Assembly: GCF_018623055.1 (NCBI RefSeq)
Contig: NZ_CP076019.1
Coordinates: 2,170,001 to 2,234,000, forward strand
From: Halorubrum sp. 2020YC2
GTDB taxonomy: Archaea; Halobacteriota; Halobacteria; Halobacteriales; Haloferacaceae
DNA: 64,000 nucleotides
Direction of reading: 5' to 3'
Part shown: positions 8,956-17,987 of the stretch, one piece after another
Numbering within the stretch: the first letter of the stretch is position 1
Layout: each line of letters opens with the position of its first letter
Program-made: the position numbers and the translations under genes
Notes under the pieces: model-generated
Databases searched by the model: none
The model's input: only the letters and a program-made list of their open reading frames with translations
Told to the model about the DNA's origin: nothing

Positions 8956-8961
8956 TTTTAG
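8956..8961 (+). promoter_or_regulatory. TATA-like box of the universal stress protein gene
   Basis: TTTTAG lies 26-31 bases before the ATG at 8987, the usual spacing for a leaderless transcript. Confidence 0.5.
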
Positions 8962-8986
8962 GTGTCGCTGCGGCGAACGAGGCTCT

Positions 8987-9451
8987 ATGTTCGACACCAT
9001 CGTGGTCGCGACCGACGGCTCCGACAGCGTTCAGCGGGCCGTCTCGGTCGCGGTCGACGTGGCGGCGCGGTTCGACGCCGAGGTCCACGCGGTGTACGTC
9101 GTCGACGCGGGCGAGGTGGAGTCGTCGCCGGACACGGTCCGCGAGGACCTCCGCGACGCGCTCGACGACGAGGGGCGCGACGCGCTCGACCGCGTCGCGG
9201 ACGCCGCGCACGACCGCGACGGCGACCTCGACGTGACGATCGAGGTCCGGGAGGGACGCCCGGCCTCCGAAATCGACGCGTACGCCCGCGACGTCGACGC
9301 CGACGTCGTCGCGATGGGAACCCGGGGGCGCCACGGGGAGAACCGCTTCCTCATCGGTTCCGTCGCGGAGCGCGTCGTCCGGACCTGCCCGATCCCGGTG
9401 TTGACGGTGCGACAGCTGACCGACGAGAGCCCGCGCCGGACGACCGTCTGA
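8987..9451 (+). CDS. Universal stress protein (UspA family)
   Basis: Single-domain Usp of 154 aa starting MFDTIVVATDGSD. The nucleotide-binding signature G-x2-G-x9-G-S is intact (GTRGRHGENRFLIGS), so ATP binding is likely. The ATG at 8987 gives the normal family N-terminus; an upstream in-frame extension would run into the repeat element and is rejected. Its role in a particular stress is unknown. Confidence 0.93.
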   Translation: MFDTIVVATDGSDSVQRAVSVAVDVAARFDAEVHAVYVVDAGEVESSPDTVREDLRDALDDEGRDALDRVADAAHDRDGDLDVTIEVREGRPASEIDAYARDVDADVVAMGTRGRHGENRFLIGSVAERVVRTCPIPVLTVRQLTDESPRRTTV

Positions 9452-9526
9452 ACGCCGAGACGGCGACGCGCTCACCGCCCGCCGCGAGAGCGGCGGAGTT
9501 TTCCGGCTGCCGCCCGCCTCGACGGT

Positions 9527-10783
9527 ATGGACGACGATCTCATCGAGACGGGGGACGCCCCCCGATCGCGGTACACGAAACTTCCGGGGAAAGGCTTCTT
9601 CTACCCCGACTCGCTGGACGACGAGCGCGCGGAGCGGCGGGCGCGGGAGGCGATCGAGGGCAGCGAGGCGGTCGTGATAGCCGACGGCGACGCCGACGGC
9701 CTCGCCTGCGCCGCGATGATCCGCGAGGCGTACGGCGCCGCGCTCGACGTCGCTCCCTTCGAGGACGCCATCGCGGCGCGGCTGGCGGACGACGACGAAT
9801 CGGACGAAACGGCGGAAGACGACGGGGAGACCGCAGACGACGAGGGCGACGACCCCCTCGCGGACGCCCACGCCGAGTCCCCGGTCGGGCTGCTCCCCGC
9901 GGGCCCGTACTCGATCGACACCGCGCTCGAACGCGTCGAGGCGTACGCCGACGACGGCATCGATCTGTTCGTCTGTGACCTCTGTCCCGACGACTACGAG
10001 TGGATCGCGGAGCCGCTGGAAGCGCTCGCGGAGTCGGCCGACGCGATCCGCTGGTTCGACCACCACCAGTGGGACGACGGGACCGCAACCGCGGTCCGCG
10101 AGGCGGGCGTCAACCTCGTCGTCGGGGACTCCGACGAGGAGTGCACCGCCGACGTGACGCTCCGGTCGCTGGAGGGCGCGTTCGACGAGCGCTGGACCGA
10201 ACTCGCGGCGGTCACGCGCGACCACGACCTCTGGATCAAGGAGGACCCGCGCTCGGACGACCTCGCGGACTACTCCTACTGGGCCGGCGCCGAGGAGTAC
10301 GCGGCCGTCGTCGGCGCGTACGGCGTCGACCTCCCCGAGACGGTGCGGTCGTTCGTCGAGGACCGCCGGGTCGAGAAGGAGGCGCGAATCGACCTGGCCG
10401 TCGACCGCGCGGTCACCCACGAGGTGGGCGACTGGCGCGTCGCGGTCACCTACGGGCGCTGCTCGCAGAACGAGGTCGCGGAGCGGCTCCGCGAGGCGGG
10501 CGCCGACGCCGCCGTGATCGTCAAGCCCGCGGGGTCGGCCTCCATCCGCGGCTCCGACGACTTCCGGCACGCCCACGAGGTCGCCGGCCGAGTGAACGGC
10601 GGCGGCCACCCGCAGGCCGCGGGCTGTAAGCCCGACATCTACGACGACATGCTCGATTACGCCCACCACTGGGGCACGGAGGGACAGGCGTGCAAGCGCG
10701 TCATCCTCGCCGCGTTCGAGGCGGTGGCCGAGGAGGTCGCGGCCGACGCCTCGGACGCCGACGGGGCCGCGGCGGCCGAGTAG
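9527..10783 (+). CDS. DHH/DHHA1-family phosphoesterase (RecJ-like)
   Basis: Predicted phosphoesterase or exonuclease, 418 aa. Motif I is VVIADGDADGLACAAM, the DHH motif appears as RWFDHHQW, and the C-terminal DHHA1 motif is VNGGGHPQAAG. An acidic insert near residues 85-110 separates the first motifs. Haloarchaea carry several RecJ-like paralogues. Whether this one acts on DNA, RNA or small nucleotides cannot be told here. It is followed after four bases by a sugar kinase gene, suggesting a shared transcript. Confidence 0.88.
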   Translation: MDDDLIETGDAPRSRYTKLPGKGFFYPDSLDDERAERRAREAIEGSEAVVIADGDADGLACAAMIREAYGAALDVAPFEDAIAARLADDDESDETAEDDGETADDEGDDPLADAHAESPVGLLPAGPYSIDTALERVEAYADDGIDLFVCDLCPDDYEWIAEPLEALAESADAIRWFDHHQWDDGTATAVREAGVNLVVGDSDEECTADVTLRSLEGAFDERWTELAAVTRDHDLWIKEDPRSDDLADYSYWAGAEEYAAVVGAYGVDLPETVRSFVEDRRVEKEARIDLAVDRAVTHEVGDWRVAVTYGRCSQNEVAERLREAGADAAVIVKPAGSASIRGSDDFRHAHEVAGRVNGGGHPQAAGCKPDIYDDMLDYAHHWGTEGQACKRVILAAFEAVAEEVAADASDADGAAAAE

Positions 10784-10787
10784 GTCG

Positions 10788-11786
10788 ATGCCGGAGGTGT
10801 TCGTCGCCGGGGAGACGCTCGTCGACTTCGTGCCGGACGGGGGCGAGACGCTGCGCGACGTCGACGGGTACGCCCACCGACCCGGCGGCGCGCCCGCGAA
10901 CGTCGCGGTCGGGCTGGCGCGGCTCGGCTCGCCGCCCGCGTTCTGGACGCGCCTCGGTGACGACGCGTTCGGCGCGTTCCTCGCGGAGACGCTCGCGGCC
11001 GAGGGGATCCCCCGGACGCACGTCGAGCGCGTCGAGGGAAAGACGACGCTCGCGGTGGTGTCGCCGCCCGACTCCGCCGGCCCCCGATTCGGCTTCTACG
11101 GCTCGCGCGACGCGACGTTCGGGTTCGATCCCGACGCGGTCCCGACGGACGTGCTGACGGGGAGGGGCCCCCCACCGTGGGTCCACCTCGGCGGCGTGGC
11201 GCTGACGCACCCGGACGGGCGGGCGGCGACCCGCGGACTGCTCTCGGCGGCGACCGCCGCGGGCTGTCCGGTCTCGTTCGACGTGAACTACCGCTCGGAC
11301 ATGGTCCGAGACGGCGACGCCGAGGCGGTGTCGACCGCGGTCCGCGAGGCGGTCGCCGCGAGCGACGTGGTGCTGTACAGCGACGAGGACGTGGCCGCGG
11401 CCGGCCTCTCGACGAGCGAGGGAACTGGGCTGGCGCGCGACCTGCTCGAACTCGGGCCGCACACCGCGGTCGTCACGCTGGGGAGCGACGGGGCGCTGGC
11501 GGTCAGTTCGGACGCCGCCCCGTGGGGCGCCGCGACGGTCCGACACGGCGGCTTCGCGGTCGAGACCGTCGACGCGACCGGCGCGGGCGACGCGTTCGCC
11601 GCGGGGGCCCTCTCGCGGCTCGCCGGGACGTCAGGCGAAACATCCGGAGGCGGCGACGGAAACGACCTCGGGGAGGCGCTCGCGTTCGGCAACGCGACCG
11701 CCGCGCTGTCGGTCCGGTCGGTCGGCGGGATGGGGTCGATCCCGTCGCGAGACGAGGTGGCGGCGTTCCTCGCGGAGCGGGAGTAA
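10788..11786 (+). CDS. PfkB-family carbohydrate kinase (fructokinase-like)
   Basis: Sugar kinase of 332 aa. The N-terminal PfkB signature is GGAPANVAVGLARLG and the C-terminal one is DATGAGDAFAAGAL with the catalytic Asp. Overall it resembles fructokinase or 2-keto-3-deoxygluconate kinase more than nucleoside kinases, but the substrate is not fixed by sequence. It starts four bases after the DHH phosphoesterase gene. Confidence 0.88.
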   Translation: MPEVFVAGETLVDFVPDGGETLRDVDGYAHRPGGAPANVAVGLARLGSPPAFWTRLGDDAFGAFLAETLAAEGIPRTHVERVEGKTTLAVVSPPDSAGPRFGFYGSRDATFGFDPDAVPTDVLTGRGPPPWVHLGGVALTHPDGRAATRGLLSAATAAGCPVSFDVNYRSDMVRDGDAEAVSTAVREAVAASDVVLYSDEDVAAAGLSTSEGTGLARDLLELGPHTAVVTLGSDGALAVSSDAAPWGAATVRHGGFAVETVDATGAGDAFAAGALSRLAGTSGETSGGGDGNDLGEALAFGNATAALSVRSVGGMGSIPSRDEVAAFLAERE

Positions 11787-11822
11787 GGGGAGGAGAAGCG
11801 GACGGAAAATCCGGGGCGTCGC

Positions 11823-12725
11823 TTACGAGGAGGACGGCGACATCTCGATGTTGAGGCTCTTCTGGACCAGCTGGGTGAACGCCATCGAGCAGAGGAAGTA
11901 CCAGAGGATCCACATCTGGATCGGGCCGACGATCCCCGTGTCCCAGGTGACGCTGCCGGCGAGCGGGACGACGAGCTCCTGGGCCGCGACGGCAGGGTAC
12001 GCGGCGTCCGACCCGCGGTAGCCGATCACCCAGAACATCCAGAGGAACGCGGGGATGGTGAGGAACATGATCCACACCATCGGGCGGAACTGCTCTTTGA
12101 ACATGCCGAGCTGGTCGCCCATCGCCTCCATCTGCTCTTCTTGGATCTCGTCGAGCGCCTCGTCGTCGTCGCGCTCCTCGGCCTCCTTCCGGCGCTCTTG
12201 GATGTCTTTCATCCGGTCTTGGTACGCGCTCATCTTCTCCATGTCCATCAGCCCGGCGCGCAGCAGCGTCGAGTACAGCCCCGTGCCGAGCGCGATGACC
12301 ATGATCACGACGTAGAAGGGGACGACGTTCAGGAGGGGCCCGAGGACCACGTCGATGGCGCCGGCGATCGCGTCGCGGACCGGGCCGACCGCGTAGCCGA
12401 CGAACGCGCCGACGGTCGCCAGCCCGGCCAGCTTGTCCCACTTCGACCAGCTGGTCGTCTCGGGCGTCTCTACGTCGCTACCGTCCGAGTCGTCCTCCAG
12501 ACCGGCCTCGACCTCGTCGCGGTCGGCCAGCGCGAACCCCTCCTCGCCGTCGACGAGGATCTCCTTCTCGATGAGCCGGCCCCACTGCCCGCTCGTGATC
12601 TCGTCGCGGACGTCGACCCAACGGACCTCGCCGCCGCTGGCGTTGTCGAGGACGATTTGGATGGCGTCCCGCATCTCGCCGTCCTCGCGGACCAGCGAGC
12701 GGACTCGCCGTTCGACTTTGCTCAT
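11823..12725 (-). CDS. DUF106 / EMC3-TMCO1-like membrane protein
   Basis: Predicted 300-aa membrane protein of the archaeal DUF106 family, distantly related to the Oxa1/YidC/Get1/EMC3 insertases, so a role in membrane protein insertion is the family inference. An N-terminal soluble region of about 100 aa precedes a first membrane segment near 100-115. Segments follow near 130-150, 215-235 and 275-292, with a charged coiled coil (DRMKDIQERRKEAEERDDDE) between them, as in the family. It lies downstream of adk on the same strand, a common haloarchaeal order. Confidence 0.88.
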   Translation of the reverse strand: MSKVERRVRSLVREDGEMRDAIQIVLDNASGGEVRWVDVRDEITSGQWGRLIEKEILVDGEEGFALADRDEVEAGLEDDSDGSDVETPETTSWSKWDKLAGLATVGAFVGYAVGPVRDAIAGAIDVVLGPLLNVVPFYVVIMVIALGTGLYSTLLRAGLMDMEKMSAYQDRMKDIQERRKEAEERDDDEALDEIQEEQMEAMGDQLGMFKEQFRPMVWIMFLTIPAFLWMFWVIGYRGSDAAYPAVAAQELVVPLAGSVTWDTGIVGPIQMWILWYFLCSMAFTQLVQKSLNIEMSPSSS

Positions 12726-12847
12726 TAGCGGCCGATTAGCGGTCGACGGTTAAGAACCTTGCAGGATCGCCGCTCGGATCGCCGCCGAACGGCGTCGCAA
12801 GGATGATTCCCAATAGCGGCGCGAATCAGTTCCGACAGCGCCGCGAA

Positions 12848-13471
12848 TCAGTTCTCGACGACGCCGCCGATCCGGTCGAAGACCTCGTCCGGGGCCGCCT
12901 CGCCGTCGACCTCGACGAGGACGCCCTCGTCGCGGAAGTGGTCGACCACGGGCTCGGTGTTCTCGTAGAACACTTCGAGGCGCTCGCGGGCGGTCTCCTC
13001 GGTGTCGTCCTCGCGCTGGATCAGTTCGCCGCCGCACTCGTCGCAGACGCCCGCCTCCTCGGGCGGCTGGAAGTCGACGTGGAAGTTCGCGCCGCAGTCG
13101 TCACAGACGCGGCGGCCGGTGAGGCGGTCGACGAGCACCTCCTCGTCGACGTCCAGGAGGATCACGGCGTCGAGATCCGTAATCTCCGAGAGGTACTCGG
13201 CCTGGTCGAGGTTGCGCGGGTAGCCGTCGAGCACGAACCCGTCGGCGTCGTCGAGCGCGGCCTCGACGATCTCGTTGACGACGGGGTCGGGCACCAGTTC
13301 GCCCGCGTCCATGAACGACTTCGGCGTGCCGTACTCCGTCTCCATCTCCTTGTTCGCGCGGAGCGCGTCGCCGGTCGTGACGTGCTCGACGCCGTACTCG
13401 TCGGCCAGCTTCGCGCTCTGTGTCCCCTTCCCCGCGCCGGGCGCCCCCAACAGCAGAATTCGATGGCTCAT
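12848..13471 (-). CDS. adk: Adenylate kinase
   Basis: Converts ATP + AMP to 2 ADP in the cytoplasm; 207 aa. The P-loop is GAPGAGKGT, the AMP-binding region contains TTGDALR and DGYPRN, and the LID domain carries a zinc-type Cys4 set (CDDCG and CDECG). The length is normal. The ATG at 13471 starts the canonical [10 protein letters not shown] 13-base direct repeat (GAACTGATTCGCG) spans the stop codon and recurs just after it near 12820-12832. Confidence 0.96.
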   Translation of the reverse strand: MSHRILLLGAPGAGKGTQSAKLADEYGVEHVTTGDALRANKEMETEYGTPKSFMDAGELVPDPVVNEIVEAALDDADGFVLDGYPRNLDQAEYLSEITDLDAVILLDVDEEVLVDRLTGRRVCDDCGANFHVDFQPPEEAGVCDECGGELIQREDDTEETARERLEVFYENTEPVVDHFRDEGVLVEVDGEAAPDEVFDRIGGVVEN

Positions 13472-13521
13472 GGTGGAGCGGTCGCGCGCCGCCCCTAAAG
13501 GGTTGAAGATTCCGGCCAACC

Positions 13522-14109
13522 CTACTCGTCGCCGTCGGCCGCGTCGGCCGCGGCAGAGCCCTCCCCCGCCTCGTCCTCCGCGCGGAGCCGCAGTCCCATC
13601 TCCAGTTCGAAGCTCTCGGCGTCGGAGGTCTCGAAGCCGATCTTCTTGTACAGCGAGACCGCGGCGCGGTTCCACCGCTCGACGGTGAGCCACACCTTCC
13701 CGACGCCGTTCGCCTGTCCGTGGCCGAGCAGCCCCCGAATGAGGTGCGTGCCGATCCCGGCGCGCTGGTAGTCCTGGTGGACGAAGATCGCCAGTTCGTA
13801 GGCGTCGCCGTCGGGGACGAGCGTCGCGTGGCCGGCCGCCTCGTCGCCGCACCAGGCGATCACGTTGTAGCAGTCGCCGGGGAGGATCGCGTCCAACCAC
13901 TCTCGGATGCGCTTCTCGCCGCCCGGCGGGATCCCCTGCGCGCGGTCCGCCGGGTCGAAGTCGTCGTACATCTCGACGAGCGCCTCGTGGGCCTCGTCGT
14001 TCCCCTCGTACGGCCGGATCTCGATCTCGCGGTCCTCGCGGTCGGTGAACGCGGTCGGCGGCGGCGGGAACTCGTCCGCGACCGCGTCCGGGTACCCTCG
14101 GTCGCTCAT
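13522..14109 (-). CDS. GNAT family N-acetyltransferase
   Basis: Acetyl-CoA-dependent acyltransferase of 195 aa. Motif A is seen as [21 protein letters not shown], followed by [18 protein letters not shown], the usual motif B region. The N-terminal 40 residues and the last 25 are acidic and probably disordered. The ATG overlaps the stop of the upstream stress-protein gene (ATGA). The substrate is unknown. Confidence 0.9.
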   Translation of the reverse strand: MSDRGYPDAVADEFPPPPTAFTDREDREIEIRPYEGNDEAHEALVEMYDDFDPADRAQGIPPGGEKRIREWLDAILPGDCYNVIAWCGDEAAGHATLVPDGDAYELAIFVHQDYQRAGIGTHLIRGLLGHGQANGVGKVWLTVERWNRAAVSLYKKIGFETSDAESFELEMGLRLRAEDEAGEGSAAADAADGDE

Positions 14110-14474
14110 CTGACCAGCGTGACCGACGTCTTGGCGTTCAACAGGACGAACTCCGCGATCGACCCGATCGTGATCTTGCCCATCGGACTCGTGTGGCCGC
14201 CGCCGAGGACGATCTCCTCGAACCCCTCCGTCTCGGCCAGCTCCACGAGCCGGCTCCCGGGGTCGCCCCCGACGCGCCTGACGTCGGCGTCGATCCCGGC
14301 CTCGTCGACCGCCTCTCGGGCGCGCTCAACGACCTCGTCGGGCGACACCGAGGAGTCCTCGTTGTCCACCACGGCGATCGTCAGGTCGTCGTCCGCGACC
14401 GCCGCCCGGTCGACCGTCCGGTCGAGCGCGCGGAACGAGTCGTCGCTGCCGCCGATCCCGCAGAGCACCTTCAT
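14106..14474 (-). CDS. Universal stress protein (small, UspA-like)
   Basis: Usp-fold protein of 122 aa starting [14 protein letters not shown]. The nucleotide loop is present in modified form ([15 protein letters not shown]). The ATG at 14474 was chosen because 34 further in-frame residues upstream do not look family-like and lie in the region opposite the next gene's promoter. The stop overlaps the start of the GNAT gene, so the two form a coupled pair. Confidence 0.88.
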   Translation of the reverse strand: MKVLCGIGGSDDSFRALDRTVDRAAVADDDLTIAVVDNEDSSVSPDEVVERAREAVDEAGIDADVRRVGGDPGSRLVELAETEGFEEIVLGGGHTSPMGKITIGSIAEFVLLNAKTSVTLVR

Positions 14475-14564
14475 GCCCCACCCGTCCACGCGACGGTACA
14501 AAAGTGGATCTCCGGGCGACCGACCACCGACAAGGCTTTTGCCCGCCCGCGGGGTTTCGAACGT

Positions 14565-15335
14565 ATGAGCGATCACACCGGTTCGGCGGCCGACTCGGCC
14601 GACGAGACCGGCGACTCCGCCGCGGACCGGTCCCCCGCCGAGGACCGGTCGTCCGCCGAGGGCGGCGACGGGGGTCCCGATTCCCGTCCGGCCGACGAAC
14701 CGGACGAGGAGACACCGACCGCGGGGTCGGACGCGGGCGACGACGACCGGGACGCGACCGGCGAGGAGACTGGCGAGGCGACCGAGGAAGAAACCGGCGA
14801 GGATGTGCCGCGCGACGTCCGTAAGTACGAGCGGTTCAAGAAGATGGACGGGGCGCGCTACGAGCGCGTCAACGAGTTCCTCCGCGACCGGACGTACATC
14901 ACCGCCCGCGAGTGGGCGATCGCGCGGCTCTGCGCCGACTTCCGCACGGAGACCGGCGTCGAGATGACGAAGATAGGCGAGAACCTCCCCGAGTTGGTCC
15001 CGTTCATGACCGACACGTACACGCCGCAGGCGGTCAATCAGGCGCGCTACTCCTTCGAGGAGAAGGTGACGAAGGCGGGCGCGACGTTCCTCTACGGGGC
15101 GATGTCCGGCTTCTTCACCGCCGAGGACTTAGACGAGATGATGTACGAGGTGACGGAGGTGGCGAAGTTCCTCCTCGAAGTCGAGGGCGTCGACCTCGCG
15201 GTCGCGGACGAACTGGAGGCGGAAGACAAGATCAGCGAGGTGATGCGCGACGTGCGCGCCTCCTCGGCCGACCTCCGCGGCGAGGAGGTGCGCTGCCCCG
15301 AGTGCGGTCACGTCCACGAGCCGGCAGAGGAGTGA
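14565..15335 (+). CDS. Haloarchaeal protein of unknown function (DUF5806-like)
   Basis: 256 aa. Residues 1-85 are low-complexity and very acidic. Residues 85-235 form a conserved helical domain (VRKYERFKKMDGARYERVNE, then TYITAREWAIARLCADF). The tail carries a single CPECGH pair. It resembles a protein found throughout haloarchaea, from memory DUF5806; I have no function for it. The histidine kinase gene starts two bases after its stop, so the two probably share a transcript. Confidence 0.8.
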   Translation: MSDHTGSAADSADETGDSAADRSPAEDRSSAEGGDGGPDSRPADEPDEETPTAGSDAGDDDRDATGEETGEATEEETGEDVPRDVRKYERFKKMDGARYERVNEFLRDRTYITAREWAIARLCADFRTETGVEMTKIGENLPELVPFMTDTYTPQAVNQARYSFEEKVTKAGATFLYGAMSGFFTAEDLDEMMYEVTEVAKFLLEVEGVDLAVADELEAEDKISEVMRDVRASSADLRGEEVRCPECGHVHEPAEE

Positions 15336-15337
15336 CG

Positions 15338-16978
15338 ATGGACCGCTTCCCGGAGGCGCTCGACGCGACGCCGGACCCGACGCTCGTCGTCGACGGCGAC
15401 GGCGTCGTCCGCGCCGGGACGCCGAGCGTCAAGGCGGCGTTCGGACTCGACCCGGGCGACCTCTCCGGCCGGTCGATCGGCGACGTGTTCGAGGACCCGA
15501 CCGAGTCGGAGTGGGACGAGTCCCGCTCGATCGCGGCCTTCGAAACCGACTGCGACGGTGAGTCCGCCGTCCCCGGCGGCGACGGGGGCGACGACGGTTC
15601 CCCGCACGACGTGAGCGCGCTGATCGGCGCGGTTCGCGGGGACGAGGCGCGGTCGCTCGCGGACGGGTTCGAACTCGTCGTGCGCCGCGGCGACGGCGTC
15701 CCGGTCCCGGTCCGCGTCAGCGTCGGGCCCTTCGACCTCGACGGCGACCCGCACGCGGTCGTGACGGCGGTAGACGTCTCCAACGAGCGGACGCGGCGGC
15801 TGGCGCTCCAGCGCCGCACGGAGACGCTCGAATCGCTCCACGAGGCGACCCGGGAGCTGCTGAAGACGACCGACAGGGAGGCGGCGGCCGAGGCGGCGGT
15901 GTCGTACGTCGACGACGTGCTGGGCCACTCCCTCGCCGCGATCTGGCTGTACGACGAGCGGCGGGAGGCCCTCGAACCCGTCGTCTGGACCGACACCGCC
16001 GACGCGGTCGTCGGCGACCACCCGACGTTCGCGGCCGACGGGCGGAGCATCACCTGGGAGGTCTTCGAGAGCGGCGAGCCGACGTACGTGGCGGACGTCG
16101 ACGCCGACCCCGACCGCTACAGCGACGACGCCACGATCCGCAGCGAACTCGTCGTGCCGCTGGGGCGGTACGGGGTGTTGAACGTCGGCGCCACCGTCCC
16201 CGGCGCCTTCGACGACTCCGATCTCGCGGTGGCGCGCGTCTGGGCGGCGACGGTGACGCTGGTGCTGGTCCGCATCGAGCGTGAGCGACAGCTCCGGCGC
16301 CGGGAGGCCGAAGTGGCACGCGAGCGCGACCGGCTGGAGGAGTTCGCCAGCCTCGTCTCGCACGACCTTCGGAGCCCCCTCAACGTCGCCGCCGGCAACC
16401 TCGAACTCGCCAGCGAGCGGCTCGCGGAGGAGTCGGTCGACGTCGGGGAACTGGACGCCGTCGAGCGCTCGCTGGACCGGATGGACGCGCTCATCGAGGA
16501 CCTGCTCGCGCTGGCCCGTCAGGGCGCCGGCATCGACGAGACGGAGCCGGTCCCGCTGGCCGACCTCGTCGCGGCGTGCTGGGAGACCGCCGACACCGAG
16601 TCCGCGACGCTCGCGGTCGAGACGGACGCGGTCGTCGCCGCCGACCGGAGCCGCCTGCGGCAGGCGCTGGAGAACCTCTTCGTCAACGCGGTCACCCACG
16701 CGGGACCGGCGGTGACCGTCTCGGTCGGCGCGCTGCCCGACGGCGACGGGTTCTACGTCGCTGACGACGGTCCCGGGATCGACTCCGCCGACCGGGGGAC
16801 GGTGTTCGAGGCCGGCGTGACGTCGGACCCCGAGGGTACCGGCTTCGGGCTGAAGATCGTCGCGGAGGTCGCCGAGGCGCACGGGTGGACGGTCGAGGTC
16901 ACCGAGAGCGAGCCCAGCGGCGCCCGGTTCGAGTTCCGCGGCGTCGACGTCGAACCGAACGGCGCGGGCGGCGAGTAG
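15338..16978 (+). CDS. PAS-GAF sensor histidine kinase
   Basis: Two-component sensor of 546 aa without clear membrane segments, so probably cytoplasmic. A PAS domain occupies about 1-150 (LDATPDPTLVVDGDGVV), a GAF domain about 170-320, and the HisKA helix has the phospho-accepting His in VSHDLRSPLN near 342. The catalytic domain shows the N box ENLFVNAVTHAG, the G1 box DDGPGID and the G2 box GTGFGLKIV. No response regulator is adjacent. The signal is unknown. Confidence 0.92.
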   Translation: MDRFPEALDATPDPTLVVDGDGVVRAGTPSVKAAFGLDPGDLSGRSIGDVFEDPTESEWDESRSIAAFETDCDGESAVPGGDGGDDGSPHDVSALIGAVRGDEARSLADGFELVVRRGDGVPVPVRVSVGPFDLDGDPHAVVTAVDVSNERTRRLALQRRTETLESLHEATRELLKTTDREAAAEAAVSYVDDVLGHSLAAIWLYDERREALEPVVWTDTADAVVGDHPTFAADGRSITWEVFESGEPTYVADVDADPDRYSDDATIRSELVVPLGRYGVLNVGATVPGAFDDSDLAVARVWAATVTLVLVRIERERQLRRREAEVARERDRLEEFASLVSHDLRSPLNVAAGNLELASERLAEESVDVGELDAVERSLDRMDALIEDLLALARQGAGIDETEPVPLADLVAACWETADTESATLAVETDAVVAADRSRLRQALENLFVNAVTHAGPAVTVSVGALPDGDGFYVADDGPGIDSADRGTVFEAGVTSDPEGTGFGLKIVAEVAEAHGWTVEVTESEPSGARFEFRGVDVEPNGAGGE

Positions 16979-17021
16979 ACGAACAGCGAGTCGACGGGCG
17001 GCGAGTAGGCGGGCGGCACAC

Positions 17022-17888
17022 TCACAGGGGTTCGAGCGCGGGGAGGAGCCACGCCGAGACGCCGTCGCCGTCGACGACGAGGTCGACGTTGGCCGCGCGG
17101 TCCGCGCTCGGTAGCCCCACCTCGATCCGACCCTCGGCGGCCGGCCCGTCGTCGGTCGTTCGAGCGACCACGCGGTAGCCGCCGCGGGCGCCGGCGACCG
17201 AGCGGAGTTCGACCGCCGACGCCGCGGGGACGGACTCGATCGACCGCGCGACCGACTCGGTCCCCGCGTCGCCGCCGTCGCTCCCCTTACCCCCGTCGGT
17301 CGGGCCGTCGTCCGCGTCGCCGTCGGTCGAACCCCCGTCCGCGCTGCCGCCGGTCCGCCGCGTCACGGTCACCGAGACCCCGCGGTCGCGGTCGGTCGGG
17401 TTGAGGAGGCGGACGCCGAGCGGCGGCGAGACGGCGTCGGCTCCCGTCCCCTCGTCCGTCGCCGCCGCCTCGGGGTCGCCGTCGACGGTCCGCCGTTCGA
17501 GGTCGAACCGGAGCGTCCGGTCCGGGGTGACGAGGTACGGGACGGGCGGGCCGGAGAGTTCGCCCACCGACCGGGTGCCGTCGTCGCTCTCGGACACCGT
17601 GCCGGCGCGGCGGACGGTCGCGTAGCGGTCGTCGCCGGCCGCGTGGTCGAACGTGGCGGCCGTCCGAACGGTCACCTCGCCGGCGCCCCGCTCGGCGCGG
17701 GCGTTGCGGACGCGGACCGCCTCGTACTCCTCGACGTAGGCGGTGACCGACTCGGGCGTGAGGTCGTCGGGGCGGGCGGGCGGGTCGCGCGGGGAGACTG
17801 CGGCGTCGCCGGAGCGGAGGGCGTCGGTACAGCCGGCGAGGAACCCCGCCGCGCCGCTCGCCCCGGCGAGGTACGAGCGCCTGTTCAT
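17022..17888 (-). CDS. Predicted Tat lipoprotein of unknown function
   Basis: 288 aa. The N-terminus MNRRSYLAGASGAAGFLAGC has a twin-Arg motif and a lipobox with Cys20, so it is probably exported and lipid-anchored. The mature part is beta-rich with a long Gly/Asp/Ser low-complexity stretch near 190-215. I do not recognise a domain. The ATG at 17888 was chosen because it places the signal peptide at the N-terminus; a 15-residue upstream extension would bury it. Confidence 0.8.
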   Translation of the reverse strand: MNRRSYLAGASGAAGFLAGCTDALRSGDAAVSPRDPPARPDDLTPESVTAYVEEYEAVRVRNARAERGAGEVTVRTAATFDHAAGDDRYATVRRAGTVSESDDGTRSVGELSGPPVPYLVTPDRTLRFDLERRTVDGDPEAAATDEGTGADAVSPPLGVRLLNPTDRDRGVSVTVTRRTGGSADGGSTDGDADDGPTDGGKGSDGGDAGTESVARSIESVPAASAVELRSVAGARGGYRVVARTTDDGPAAEGRIEVGLPSADRAANVDLVVDGDGVSAWLLPALEPL

Positions 17889-17987
17889 GTTCGACGATTG
17901 ACCTGAGACGGCTAAAGTCCGACGGAGGGACAAACGCGCCCTTTCGCGTTCGTCGGTCGGGGGACCGGGGCCGGGAGGGCGCTCCCG

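Noticed and set aside
8584..9000. Open reading frames inside the repeat copies (also 42286-42655, 62782-62991) sharing a GRDSKGQ-like peptide
   Set aside because: The shared peptide only reflects the conserved DNA of the repeat. Frames are cut by the hairpins, and lengths and ends differ between copies.
12726..12847. CCTTGC/GCAAGG inverted repeat between adk and DUF106 as a terminator
   Set aside because: The arms are short and 30 or more bases apart, and no oligo-T run follows on the coding strand.
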